Source of the DNA: Lactifluus volemus
Lineage: Eukaryota; Basidiomycota; Agaricomycetes; Russulales; Russulaceae
NCBI GenBank assembly: GCA_022376515.1
Contig: WTXI01000196.1
Location: 1 to 64,000 of the forward strand
Reading direction: 5' to 3'
DNA length: 64,000 bases
Positions within the stretch are counted from its first letter, which is position 1; the number at the start of each line of letters is the position of its first letter. Position numbers and translations under genes: made by a program. Of this stretch, positions 1 to 11,120 are shown piece by piece. The notes below the pieces were generated by a model. It saw only the letters and a program-made list of their open reading frames with translations. It was not told the DNA's origin and made no database searches.

Positions 1-230
1 GGAGACTAAGTCATGTTTACCTGCAGCCGATTCGGCTGGTAAGCCGGGGTAATGGGATATTCGCGCAGGGCGGTGTGGTATTCCTGTATTCGTAGGCGCT
101 GGAAGACGTGGAATTAAAGGTGGTGATGTGGACAAGGCACAAGGAATCGATCTACCGCCACCGCCTGCCCCACTAAGAAAACCGAGAGAACGTGCTAGTG
201 GTACAAGGAGATATAGTATGGTGATACAGT
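1..230 (+). pseudogene. Gene A 3' remnant, cut by window edge
   Basis: The frame reading GIFAQGGVVFLYS and the neighbouring frame with VGAGRRGIKGGDVDKAQ correspond to the GIPVYVGAG...PPPLPTAPRR tail of the open gene A copy at 7630-10204. The acidic run is lost and the frame is broken. The same remnant recurs at about 52550-52720. No intact product is expected. Confidence 0.6.
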
Positions 231-1029
231 ATAGTATCCCACCATGGTACGGCACTATGATGATATCATTCTGTCTCTATGCCTCGCAACTGTCACCCCA
301 TTTCACTATATTGTTACAGTATTATTCCCTGGCGTGTGGCTTGTGATTTTGGCCACACAGTTCATCGTGCTCTCAACCTCTGCAAGACCGGGCCCGATAC
401 GGCGCAGCTAACCAATTTCGAATTCTTCAGCAGCGCGTTCAAGTAGTTACGGTCAGCATCGAGGGCTGGTCCGTCGTTGGACGTACATTGGGAGAAGTGC
501 AAGGGTTCCGGGGTGAGCTCATTTTGTGTTCTTCACTAGTTACTAGTTACCGCTCGCTCCCCCTCCCCGCCCTTTGCTTGAGATCCTTCCTGTTTTTAGC
601 AGTCGTTCCACTCGCCAACGTCTATTTGTGAGTCTCTACAGTACATCAAGAATTCATTGGGCCACCCCGACGCGAGCCCTACACTTGCTCCGGGTCGATG
701 ATGTCCACCTGGCACGTATCAAACCACTAGTAACTCTACCTGAAGACTCATTCCTCTGCAGCCCTTCGCAAAATAAATCATTCCTGTCTCTCTCTTCGTC
801 TGCGCCATTCCCTCTGCGATCCATGCCATCGCCCGTCGACGATCTTCCTCCACGCACGCTTTGCTCCCCAAGTTCGAGTTCGCAACACCAGCTGACCCCC
901 GATAACAGGAGTGGCAGGACTCTCGTGGACCTTTCGGCATCGATACACACCACTCACGCTGGTTCCAAATCGGCTACCAACATCCTGTCGTCGAAGCGAG
1001 ACCGATACGTGTTCACCGAGGACTGTACC

Positions 1030-1966
1030 CATATGCGGCATCTCCGACTCGCCGCTAGAGTCCATGGGGTCCATACAGCGAATAGCTCACTCTCCCGAAT
1101 CCTTGAACGCGGTCGGTGGGTTCCTCTGAGTTCGAACTTTGGATCTGATTCGTTCCCCTAGTCATGTTGACTTGCTATTTCGTAACTCAACACACCGTTG
1201 GCTCTGTTATATCAACATGCCGGTGAGCCAGTTGTGTTCTTGACCACCGCTCGAAGGAATTGCGCTCTCATCCGAGGGAGGCCGCTCTACCCAGAGGAAA
1301 ATTAACCAAAGCGGACGCTGGCGTGTTCGAAACAGCGGTGAGTCTTTCTTTCTTCCCTCACCCCTTGTCTGACCCCTTTATTGAGCTGAGCGTGGCGATT
1401 ACGAAGCTTTTCTCTGGCCAGTTTATAGAAGTAGATGAAGAAGTCGCGTTCCTATCGCGGTTTCCCTCATGTCCACGCCCTCTTCACCCTCGATCCGTTC
1501 GTGGTCACTTATCTAGTGGCACTTCTCGACGATGTCTCCGTCTGCAGAGGGTAGTAAGGTGGTCTCCACCCGCTCGGGCGCTGATCGGCCCGGTCATGCC
1601 ACTGGATAGTGGGACGCCTTGTGAACTCGCTGTTTTTTGTCCGTGTCTGGCATCCTTATGCCTTTCTCACTCTTATCATTGCCTCCCCACTAAAAATGGG
1701 CCATCACGAATCACAGATGTCCACTGCTTGGTATTCAATACCTCTTGCGCCGCTTCGAAAGCCTTGCGTTACAAGAGCAGGGACTGACTACAGACACCCT
1801 CGTAGGTTTCTCACTTCTCTGCTCGTCTCTTATTTGTTTGGCTGACGGACTGCGGGAATTAGATTTCCCCTGAGCTGACTCGGACTACGTACACTCGCGA
1901 CACTGCATTTGAGATGTGGCGACAAGGCCAATTGAAGTCTTTCGTGGAAATTCAACAGGCCACCTA
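1030..1966 (+). pseudogene. Decayed Nudix (CoA diphosphatase-type) gene, copy N1
   Basis: Fragments align in order with the Nudix gene at 33742-34885. They include a first-exon piece near 1036, then FLTTRSKELRSHP around 1240, then LTKADAGVFETA ending at a GTGAGT donor (about 1335). After the intron comes FIEVDEEVAF (about 1423), which is the ghost of the FREANEEV metal-binding helix, followed by a last exon near 1900-1966. The Nudix glycine pair is PRG instead of PGG, and at least one frameshift is present relative to the 53.7-kb copy. It is a pseudogene. Confidence 0.75.
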
Positions 1967-2539
1967 CGCTCGTTCATAGACACTGTTCTTACCTGGACGC
2001 GAACTGCAAGTGTTGAGGCCTGATAGCTACTCTGACATTGGGTTCTTCTGAGTTCCTCATAGACCATGATGTATGTACAACTGGGGTAACGAGCTGATGG
2101 AATTTGCGACTTTAGCAAGAACCCAATGGCTTATGAACATATAACTGATCCCTAGTCACAAAAAATGATGGGATGAGCAGCGTGACCAGCCAGGACAGCT
2201 TGACTTTGTGGAATGGAGTCATTAGATGGGACGTGTCCGACACTTAGATGATTTATGAGACTGACTATTCTCCTCGGCGGGAACTGAAAGTGCCGCCGCT
2301 GGCTGGTGCGACACCTAGCGAATCTTCTGTATCGCATCGATTCTGCCAGTGTCAATCTCTTGGCAATTCTCAAGCTAGATGTTGCCTTGGCTTTGTGGAT
2401 TCGACCTCACGAATAACAAAATATGTACTTAGTAAGGCAGTACGGTAATGTAGCGTGTAGCAATACAAAAATCACGTCCTACCTGAGACACAAGCAACGC
2501 TAGTAGTACAAGTAGACGTGTGAGCGCTATAATATACAC
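1967..2539. other. Intergenic, convergent Nudix remnant / NLR-1
   Basis: No gene could be supported here. The stretch is conserved in the duplicate at about 54490-55054 and, less well, at 47580-48043, so it is part of the amplified module. It lies between convergent genes and would hold their 3' ends. Confidence 0.5.
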
Positions 2540-5500
2540 TCACTTTGTAATGTGCTCTGACAGCAGCTTGATCATCTCCTTATCATCATTATTTGCAACC
2601 TCGAATGCTGTCCTGCCGCTACTATCCAACGCCCGCATATCTGCCCCGTGCTTGAGTAACAAGCTTGCGACAGCGACCTTTCCCTCCTGTATTACCCAGC
2701 GCAGAGTCTCATCCCTGAATGAAGCCACATGTAACGGGGTAGAACCATCGTCCTTCCGTGCGTTCACATTGGCGCCGGAGGCAAGCAATAACCGAACCAC
2801 ATCGAGGTGACCACGTTCCGATGCCAAGTGTAATGGGGTCTTGCCGTCGAAATCCTTAGCATTGATGTCCGCATTGTGCTGCACAAGTATCTGAACTGTC
2901 TCTAGATTTCCCCTCATAGCTGCACAATGCAGTGGAATCAAACTCCATCGGGTATCTCGGGCATTCGTCTCCGCGCCACATTCGAGTAGCCACCGCGCTA
3001 TTTCAGGCTCGCTGCCCAATGATAGCGATCGCAGTAGAGTTCCTTCATCCCGGCCCGGAACATCGACATTTGCACCGTGTTGGTAGAGTAACTTTGCAAC
3101 ATGAAGGTGCTTCCCCGCCAATGCAGCCCCCAAGGGTGCCACATAATATCCGCCACGGACATTCACATCTTGGTGATGCTTAACAATGAGGTGCTCCACC
3201 AAGCCATAAAGTCCACAGAGAGCGGCGTAATACAGGCAGGATCCGTTTTTTGGACTCTTTTGTGGGGCGAAATAGTAAAGAAGGGATTCGTAATAGGGAG
3301 AAGTGTCCATGTCGTGGTATTGAAGCCACGTAGAAAAATGGAGTTTGTTTGGGTCAAAGAGAAGTTCCATCCCTTCCGATACACGCGATGCCACATTCTT
3401 GAACTGGGCATGCTTGATCCAATATCGAGCGGCGTATGCAGCCAATTGAAAGCTGCCATCGATTCTATCTTCGCCCTCGGTTCTATCTTCAACCTTGATG
3501 TTATCTTCGTGGAGATCATCGTCCACCGGCAAACGCAGCAGGACACCTAAGCAAGATTGTGCGAAGATGGTGTGCGCGGGTTCCAAGGAGATATGATAAC
3601 GGGAGACTTCGTTACTTGAGCCGGAAAGGCGAGACGAGGTCAGGAACTCTTTCACCGAGAAATGCGAGAATTGTACAACCCGCAAATTGCCTGTGTCGAC
3701 AATGGCGATCAAACTAGAGCATGCTGCCTGAAGAGCTTCTTCTTGATCCTCCCACCGCCAGTCTGGGTTCAACTTCGGAATCCCTTCACTGTGGTCAAAG
3801 TTCACTGCGAGAACTTCTGCGAGCTCCTCGACACGGAGTGGTCGGACAGCTACCACGAGACATTGTAAGAGACGATAAACGTCCTCACGGTTTGAGCTTT
3901 TGACTCCCATCAGGACACGCAGATACGTCTCGTCTAGAGATTCGGGTAATTCACTGAGGACACGCTCGACATTGCGTGCAAGACATTCCCTCAGCATTTC
4001 CAGCTGACATACAACCCATCGAAACCTGAGTGTCTGTGTGAGAACGCAGAATAAACATAGACCGACACTCGTACATTCCGTCAGCCTTTTCAGAGAGCGC
4101 CTTGATAACTGAGTCTTTAATTTCTTGTCTCCACTTCTTCATCACCAGCTCGTTGTCCGAATAAACCACTGAGCGAACATATTCGGCAATATCTTGCTTC
4201 TGGCCATCTTCGTCTTGCAGAGACAATTTGAGAGATGCCAATTGTTCGAGGGTATGCCGTATATCGAACTCTGGACGACTTGTTACACATATATGCAAGT
4301 TCGGAAGGTGCAGCTCCACTAGTTCCTTCAGAAACTCCAAGACCTTTTGACGCGAGCGAGGTGCCCCAATTGACTTGGAAGTATTAGGGCATTCGTCAAG
4401 GGCGTCGATAATAAGATAGATTGGCGCTTGTCCCAGGACCCGAAACATGCTTTTTAGGCAATGTGAAAGTGCACTTTCACTGGGCTGTTGTTCACCGTTA
4501 TCGTGCGTGGAGTACACGTCGAAGAGGGCCTTGAAGCAAAGATTGGATTGACGACAGAGCTGAACGAGGAGAGAAGTTTGCAAAGCACGAATATCTTGCT
4601 TCGAAGTGTCTTTGAAGTCGAAGAAAAAATAGGCCATGTAAGATGGCCCGGCGTCGAGGAACTGTTTTAAATCATGGATGATCGCGGAGCTGGTCGAAAA
4701 TGTCACTTGAGTAGAATGCAGCTAGTCAGACAGTGACGGACCTAAGAATACTCTTTCCGGATCCAGCTATGAAGTTAGGAGGGTGGAATCAACCATAGTA
4801 ACGCCGCTGAACAAAGAATATATTTACCTTTTCCATGAATCCAGAATAGGGACCCAGAACCTGGATTTTTCCAATCTTGAAATGTACGGCCTTGAGTGAA
4901 CCATGAGGCAGTGCCATTGTGGTAAGCATCGCGTGCCGTGTTATAATTGATGGATGGATCCGGGGGAGATAGCCACGTTTGGAATTTCTCTTGTGAATGG
5001 TCTCCTGTGATAATTTGAGGCTCTATACGATACCAATCGAATTAGGAGATCACGAACGTTTCAGATCACCGATATCGCTTTCAATCTGTTGCGTCACTAT
5101 AAAATGCGACAATTAGCTATGAGAGTAGCTAGAATCACTTGCATGATGCGCACCATCAACGACCTGCACAGTGGCTGTCAGAGCCTCATCATTTGACATT
5201 TTTTCCAACCTCGTCAGTGCATCTTCAATATCCGTTTTCCAGTCAGCTTCTTTAAATATCTCTCTGAGAATGGTCAGTCAAGTGACAATTCTGCCTAGGG
5301 ACCGACTCACTCCCCCATCCTTGTCTGATCTCCTTCGTCGCAATAGCCAGGATTCCAAGAATCTCCACCATTATCTTCACAACTAAGTTCTTCATCGCTT
5401 CGGTCAGTCGCACTTTAATGTAAATCTCGAGACGTTGGAAAAATGTTTCGATTCGATCGAAAAGATCAACGAGGGTGTCTTGGCTTGCGCCGACATCCTT

Positions 5501-5973
5501 GGCCGCCTACAGAGTGTATGATCAGCTTTGACTTTACCGATCATGGAAACCACACACCATGAGTAAGACACCTATTCCAGCGAAAATGACCTTTGCTGGT
5601 GAGAATACCTTCAGTCGGACAGTTAGAGGGCATATCCTTGGCGAGATAAGATTCGGCGATTCACCATGCTAACACCCTGGCCAAGGACGCCAGAAAGTGC
5701 GCATAGAACAGTAACAGTGGTGTTGAGCCATTGTTCAGAGCTCCCACTACTGCTCCGAGATTGAATGAATTGTTGAATATTGTATTGTCTGTTAAGAAGG
5801 TCGAGGATAGCGCTAGGGGAGTCGCAATCTTCCAGTTGTACTGTGAGCTGGTTGGCAAGAAGGTCGTTCTTCGTCTTCCTTTTATACTTGATCAAGGCGG
5901 CATCGAAGATTGGCCGGAAATTGGAAGATGTGCCTGAAGAAGCCTGAGTGGTCGGGAAAGGAGTGTGAGACAT
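2540..5973 (-). CDS. NLR-1: Goodbye-NACHT-ankyrin protein (one apparent frameshift)
   Basis: This is a fungal STAND/NLR-like receptor read on the minus strand. Exon 1 (5973-5665) begins MSHTPFP and, with exons 5608-5558 (VFSPAKVIFAGIGVLLM) and 5506-5311, forms a fungal Goodbye-type N-terminal domain. The P-loop GKAGSGKSIL is split over exons ending near 4828 and at 4766-4742. The NACHT core (4689-4075) has Walker B YLIIDALDE and sensor VTSRPE. The last exon (4025-2540) carries LDETYLRVL, HFSVKEFL and about seven ankyrin repeats. Exon 4 (around 5240) lacks one A in a run that NLR-3 and NLR-4 keep in frame, which puts a stop soon after. A block of about 54 nt found in NLR-2 and NLR-3 is also missing here. 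It may be a pseudogene, or the base may be an assembly error. Family known roles: self/non-self recognition and programmed cell death; its ligand is unknown. Confidence 0.85.
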
Positions 5974-6433
5974 AGGATCTGCTCGAGAAGCTGGTCTGCA
6001 CTGAAGGGGTTCGGTAGTCGATAAGGTATAGAAGACAATATAGCACTTGCTGGACCCGTGCGTAACTGCCTCGTGTACACAGAAATAGTCCCACGAAGAT
6101 ATAGCCAGGTGGCCGGATATAGTAGATGATAGGCGCGCAATTCAACTCATGTAATGGCATAGTATACAAGTGACAAACACGGAAGCAGAACACATTGGGG
6201 AGCCAGTCGAGATAGACGTGATGAGACTAAGTCAAGGTGTTATGTGGGTAGTCTGTCTTGATCATTATGCACAATCGGCATGATAATACGTCAGTCAGAA
6301 TCTACTGGAGAGTGATGTTTTATGATACCGGAGCATGCCCTCGCCGCGCCCATTATCTTAACCCTGGATAAATATCTAGTTGTACAGTGGTGTGTGTCGG
6401 TGTCGGTTGACTCTGGGGTGCACGTGCCAGTAC
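5974..6433. promoter_or_regulatory. NLR-1 upstream region, shared with NLR-4
   Basis: No gene was found. The stretch matches the region upstream of NLR-4 (58465-58980) and so probably holds the NLR promoter on the minus strand. In the left copy it leads into gene A; in the right copy it leads into BIO3-BIO1. Confidence 0.4.
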
Positions 6434-6826
6434 GAGTATAAGCAGGCGCCCCCTGTACACCGAGCAGCGAGCCTCCACCCTCTCCCACTTTTCCTCCGCC
6501 TCCATCTTCTCCTCTGAACAAGGGGGCCGCAACCTAGCCCAGTTCACCTTCCTCACCCAAGCCACCCTCCGTCCCCTGCCCCCCAGACCAGACCCCCCTT
6601 GAATGACGCCGTTGGACAGCGGTTTGATGTAAGTCACTTCTGTCCTCTCTGCTTCCCTGCCTCCATATGTACTCCTTACCATACTGCCTTCGAACACACC
6701 TCCCCTTATTATGTCTCTTACTTTACCTTCTCTACGTCGGTACTTGTCTTGTAGGCTATGTCTTGTTGCTTGTTGCAGGGACAATAAACCCCAATTCAAA
6801 AAAAAAAAAAAAGAGTATAAGCAGGC
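6434..6826 (+). mobile_element. 5'-truncated LINE 3' end with 14-bp target duplication
   Basis: A 14-bp direct repeat GAGTATAAGCAGGC flanks the insert (6434-6447 and 6813-6826). Just before the right copy is a run of 14 A (6799-6812), with AATAAA a few bases upstream. The insert has a short open stretch ending in PLPPRPDPP, like the C-terminal tail of a retrotransposon reverse transcriptase. Poly(A), target duplication and severe 5' truncation are the marks of target-primed LINE integration on the plus strand. Confidence 0.8.
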
Positions 6827-7732
6827 CCTAACCGTTTTTTTTTTTTTTTGAATCCACATTTATATAGTGCAATATGTTCATCACAACAAAGACGCGCTCG
6901 ACTGCTACATGGAACAATCTAGGTATAGGGTAAGGTGAAGTGGCTTTAATATGGAAATTGGTGTGGGAGGTGTGTGTGTGTATCAGAAATGTGGCTCGGG
7001 CAGCGTGCCCTGCATGGCTAGCCGTGGTCTTCTGGTGGTGGGTCTCTTCTCCGAGGCCTGACGCAGGCCTGTGTCTCCTCTATGAATTTCGCCAGGGCCT
7101 CCCCTCCTGCCTTCGTCCCGAAGATGATATTGGGGGACAATGTCTGGGACGCCGGGCGCAGGTGGCGTTCGCGGGCAGCGCGAAAGAGCGCGCAGTGGAA
7201 AATGACGTGTGAGGGGGTCTGGAGGGGCTCGTGGCCGCACTGGCATCCGTGGGGATCCGGGGCGCGAGGTCGGTGGCGTGCACTGTATTCACCTGTGAAG
7301 GCGTGTTCAGTAAGGAGCCGAATGGCAGTGCAAAAAACTGGCCGGGAGGAGGTGGCAATCCCTTGCACAAAGTCGGGTGGGTCGTTCGATGGTGGGTGGT
7401 GGAGGGCCCGGTAAGCCGGGTTAGTGCGGGGGTCGTCAAGCCAGATTTCCTCCCAGTCGGCGAAGGCTTTCTGGCGGGAAATAACTCGAAGGGCCTCGAC
7501 AGTGGGGGCGGTAATGCGGAGATCTGGGGCGGCGCGGGCTGCCTCGTTGGTAGCGATGGTTTGTAGACGTTCGAGGGGTAGAAAGGAGGCAGTGCCTGGG
7601 AACCAGCGGATAGCGCAGGTGGAGGCGGGGTGCGTAGAGAGGAGGTCGGAGATAGTATCGCAGATCGCCTTGCAGGTTTCAGCGTTACCGTGGCGGTCGG
7701 TGACCTGGCAATAGGGAAGGCCCTAACCGTTT
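6823..7732 (-). mobile_element. 5'-truncated LINE insertion (RNase H/RT C-terminal part)
   Basis: A 15-bp direct repeat AGGCCCTAACCGTTT flanks the insert (6823-6837 and 7718-7732). Next to the left copy is a poly(T) tract, that is, the poly(A) tail of a minus-strand element. A frame open from about 7714 down to 7018 reads DRHGNAETCKAICDT, then FADWEEIWL, then CQCGHEPLQTPSHVIFHC, a zinc-knuckle-like Cys/His cluster typical of LINE C-termini. Only about 0.7 kb of coding sequence is present, so the copy cannot move itself. Its target duplication overlaps that of the plus-strand LINE by four bases. Confidence 0.88.
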
Positions 7733-10204
7733 CGGGATTCAGCCAACTCACGGAAAGTCAAACACTCCAACCCTCCCCTACCCAGCGCAGAACGCCCCAA
7801 AACTTGCGACGTTCTTTTTCTTCGCGTCATCAAAAGTCATTTTTAAGAACACGAACGGTGTCCCGCCCTCGCCGCCGTGGAAAGCCTCCCTTAACAAACT
7901 CACATACACCACCGCTCGACGAACGCGCTTCGTTCCATGGACACAGCGACGATGATGCAGGTGAAGGAAATCAAGAGGGGGAAGACGAAGACAAAGCCGA
8001 GGAAGAGCATGAAGAACCCCCGCCACAACCCCTTCCCCTCCCTAATCCTCTGCGCCGTCAGCCGTCGATCACAACGCCCGGTGCCCTCTTCCCTCGCAGT
8101 CCGTCAATAGGCCCCACCCCGTCCCAACCTGTGGCGCGCCATGTACACTTTCCAACCAAGCCGACCTACTTTGACTATGAGGTGCCTGTGGCTGGCCCAT
8201 CGAGCTCTCCGGAACGCCCGCCGCCGCCTACACCGATTCCCCATCGGTCCCGTGCGGAATCGGTTGGTGAGCTGTCTGGGAGGCGCGGCGAACGGGTCGC
8301 AGGTGGTGGCGATACCGTGACGGTGTCGGGACTGTTACGGACGGAGAAGGGCAAGCAGCGCGCGACGGATTCTGTAACTGATGCGGTATCGTCGCCTCCG
8401 ACGAGGTCGACTGCATTCGCTGGAAGAAATAGAGTCGATGCGGGCGACGAAGTGCAATTTGAATCCGTAAGCGCGGACACGTCCGGCGAGATTCGCGTGC
8501 GCGGGATGGAGAAGCAGTTGTCCGCTGTGCGGGAGGAACGTAGAGCGCGCGAAGAATGGTGGGACACAGAGGCGGAAACGACCTTGATTAGGGAGGAGAA
8601 GGCAGGGTATGAAGACAAGATTAAGAGGTTGGAAGAGGAAGTGAGACGGCTCAGAGAGGAGGTACGCATCTCGAGTCCCAGTTTTTCCATCGTATTTCGT
8701 ATTAACTATCTTTTTTTTTTGTTCCCGAAAGCTGGCGAGGAGGCCAGCAACGACCCTCGCAGGCTACTCATATTCCCACTCCATGCCCCCACCACCACCA
8801 CCTCCACCGCCGCCGCCACCGCCACCAGATAGATCCCTCGTTCTTCCCCGAATACCAACAACTCCTGCATCGACGGAACTATCCTTTTCCGACGTTCGTG
8901 CACACTTACGACATGCTGGGACACCTGTCGAGGCTCCGATTAACGGTCCATCAAGGTCAAAGCGCGTCGGACAACCTACCATCGGCGTACCTGCAGACAA
9001 GATGACCGCGTTCCTGAAGGAGATGAAGTCCGTACGACTAAAGAAGGTGTATAACGCACCGGCAGATATGGGGCGACCCACTCTCCATGCGAGTTCCGCC
9101 GACAACTCGTTTGTCGCTGCAGGCATTCAGCGGCCACCACGCCCACGCCCAGTCGATGGCCCGGTTGCAATCGGCGAGAAGCGAAAGAGGGAGGTCGATA
9201 CGCAGGCGATGGAAGGCGTGCAGTCGATCAAGCGTCGATTGATGGGTCCAATTCCTCGCTCGGCAGACTCTTCCTTCCAATCTACAAACACGAGCTTCTC
9301 TTCTCAGTCTCAGTCTCAGAGCCAGAGCCAAACAGAGGCAGGACCTTCGAAGCTTCCGCGCTCATTCATACCCGTACGAGCGTGGCCTTCGAGCTCTGTG
9401 GATGGGACGGACGTGACGCCGTCGCTCACTTCTGATGGAGATCCCGAGCAAGTGCCTGATGAACCGTTGCCTCCCACTCCTCCTCAAGTACCCGTAGTCG
9501 CCGCTGAATCGCCGGAGGAACAGGTTCTTTCGCCTGTCTCATCCCCCAAAAAGGGAACGGCTGTCCCTCGCCCGCCTACACCCCCTCGACGAGCTCAGCC
9601 CCATGAAAGACTCGCAAATAGTGTGTTTGACAAGCGTCCCCCGCGATCGCCACTTCCTGCACCTACACCACTCAAGACACGCCCTCCAACACGATCCGCA
9701 GCGCGACGCAGAATACTTGACGAATCTGACGACGAGGACGACCCACTGGCGATCGCAGTGTCCGATTCACCCCTTGTTGTGCGCGCGCGACGAGAGCGAA
9801 GACCTGCAGCGATGGGAACGGGAGCTGCTCGGCATACAAGACGGGATAGTGAGTCATCGGCGCAAGGCGGCGAGCCAAGCAAGACTGGGCGACGGCGCAC
9901 GCTAGACGAGGAGCTACGCAACTCTGATGGGGTGACTGAAGAAGATTTGTTGGTGTTTGATATTGAGCCGCATGTGTACACCACGGTTGGGCCGGCTAGT
10001 GGACCTGGGCGTGGGCGTAAAGGGTTTCTTGCGCACGGTGGCGGTGGAGGTATCCCTGTATACGTGGGCGCTGGAACTGTCGAACGCGTAGAAGGGGGCG
10101 ATGACGACGACGATGACGATGAAGTGCAAATAATCGAACCTCCACCGCTACCGACGGCGCCAAGAAGAACAAGAGGTCGTACTGGTAGTGGTGTGCGGAG
10201 ATGA
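7630..10204 (+). CDS. Gene A: proline-rich coiled-coil protein with acidic tail
   Basis: Two exons join in frame: up to 8661 (GAG then GTACGC donor) and from 8732 (after CCCGAAAG) to the TGA at 10204. In order the product has an acidic Asp/Glu-rich stretch, a Ser/Pro-rich region, a coiled coil at the end of exon 1 (EEWWDTEAET through EEVRRLREE), 14 prolines in a row near 8785, the WH2-like segment FLKEMKSVRLKKV near 9010, a Ser-Gln run near 9305, and a C-terminal Asp run near 10100. I do not recognise the family; an actin-related or nuclear role is only a guess. The start is uncertain: the first in-frame ATG (7630) lies inside the LINE, and the next (about 8507) would remove most of exon 1. 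It is the only open copy of a gene found decayed at least five more times here. Confidence 0.6.
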
Positions 10205-10256
10205 TGATGACTTGTGTTTTACGATGATTTAGAACATATGACACGTGTCGGAAAAA

Positions 10257-10823
10257 CGCCAATTAGCATATCAGTTCTTGCGGCAACTGATGGACTTATA
10301 AGCGCTGATCAGTCTCTGCGAGCAAACATATCAGGTCATGTAACCCACGCTAATCTCTGAAATCACTCATTAGTACTGTTCAGTAAGTACGTAGATATGG
10401 AACTAGGCTACAAAAGAGGGGCCGAAGCAATATATGTATATGAAATACGGTAGACGCGGGTTGACTCTCGGTAGCAAGTGGACTGAATAGGACGCAGAAC
10501 ATGCAGAGACTTGATAAAAATTCGACATTTACAGGTATCTCGTATGTACAGGCTCATTACCTTGCTTGCAAGGTATTCTTGGGGCGTGTCAATTTCTCGA
10601 TGTCAGTGTTGCCCTTTCCTGTCAGTGGTCCGTGTCGATTGTATTTTGGAACAGCTCACCACCTCCGCACATGCTCCCTCTGTCTTTACAATGTCCCCGG
10701 AGACGGCTACGAGTCCCGCACTGACTCTCGCCTCGATACCGCATCAGGTCGTGGACGCTTTGTGTTGGTCCGTTCTTGTTTTTACTTCCTCCCTTCTCTC
10801 AGCACTGACACCCGCCATGCAGA
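10257..10823. other. Left arm of the 23-kb block, exon-like but unidentified
   Basis: There is no recognisable gene. A plus-strand piece reads VVRVDCILEQLTTSAHAP with plausible intron borders on both sides (about 10630 and 10747-10800). It is interrupted by the left end of Plavaka-1. It may be a captured host exon. Confidence 0.3.
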
Positions 10824-10979
10824 TACATCAGGAAAATGTTGCGGTGCTAGAGTTGCTAGATCTAGGCCCGCTAGTGTCACCTAGTCACGTTTAGTAATCA
10901 AGTTCCTGTGCTAGCGAAAGCAGACTTGCCTCGACTTAGGAAGCTGATCTAGATCTAGGCAAGCTCTAGGTACGCCAAG

Positions 10980-11075
10980 TTTTGCTACTTTCACTAGTTT
11001 TGCTACTTTCACTAGTTTTGCTACTTTCACTAGTTTTGCTACTTTCACTAGTTTTTCAACTTTCGCTACTTTCAC
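10980..11075. repeat. 18-bp tandem repeat, four copies plus a degenerate tail
   Basis: The unit TTTTGCTACTTTCACTAG is repeated exactly four times (10980-11051), followed by a diverged half-copy (TTTTTCAACTTTCGCTACTTTCAC). It lies in the left subterminal part of Plavaka-1, where transposase-binding repeats would be expected. Confidence 0.92.
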
Positions 11076-11120
11076 ATCTAGAGCAATTCTGACTTCTTGG
11101 GCTAGATTTCGTGCCTAGTG

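Larger units (their letters stand above)
1..6300. repeat. Segmental duplication copy 1 (pairs with 52507-58780)
   Basis: This stretch repeats 52507-58780 in direct orientation. It includes a gene A tail, a decayed Nudix gene, NLR-1 and the NLR upstream region. The match is already present at base 1, so the unit probably continues beyond the window. Eye alignment shows long identical runs separated mostly by single-base insertions or deletions, in coding and non-coding parts alike. Confidence 0.88.

Noticed and set aside
574..1161. 195-residue plus-strand open frame
   Set aside because: Ser/Arg-rich with no recognisable motif; lies over the spacer and first exon of the decayed Nudix copy and is broken in the duplicate at 53.1 kb.
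6353..6859. 168-residue minus-strand open frame
   Set aside because: Antisense to the LINE tail; runs through its poly(A) tract as a lysine run.
7080..7751. 223-residue minus-strand open frame rich in Pro and Thr
   Set aside because: Wrong frame of the LINE; the frame with the zinc-knuckle Cys/His cluster is the real one.
8175..8690. 171-residue minus-strand Ser-rich frame
   Set aside because: Antisense shadow of gene A exon 1; no conserved features.
10977..11075. CRISPR-like array (18-bp repeat)
   Set aside because: The units are directly tandem with no spacers and the genome is eukaryotic; it is a transposon subterminal repeat.
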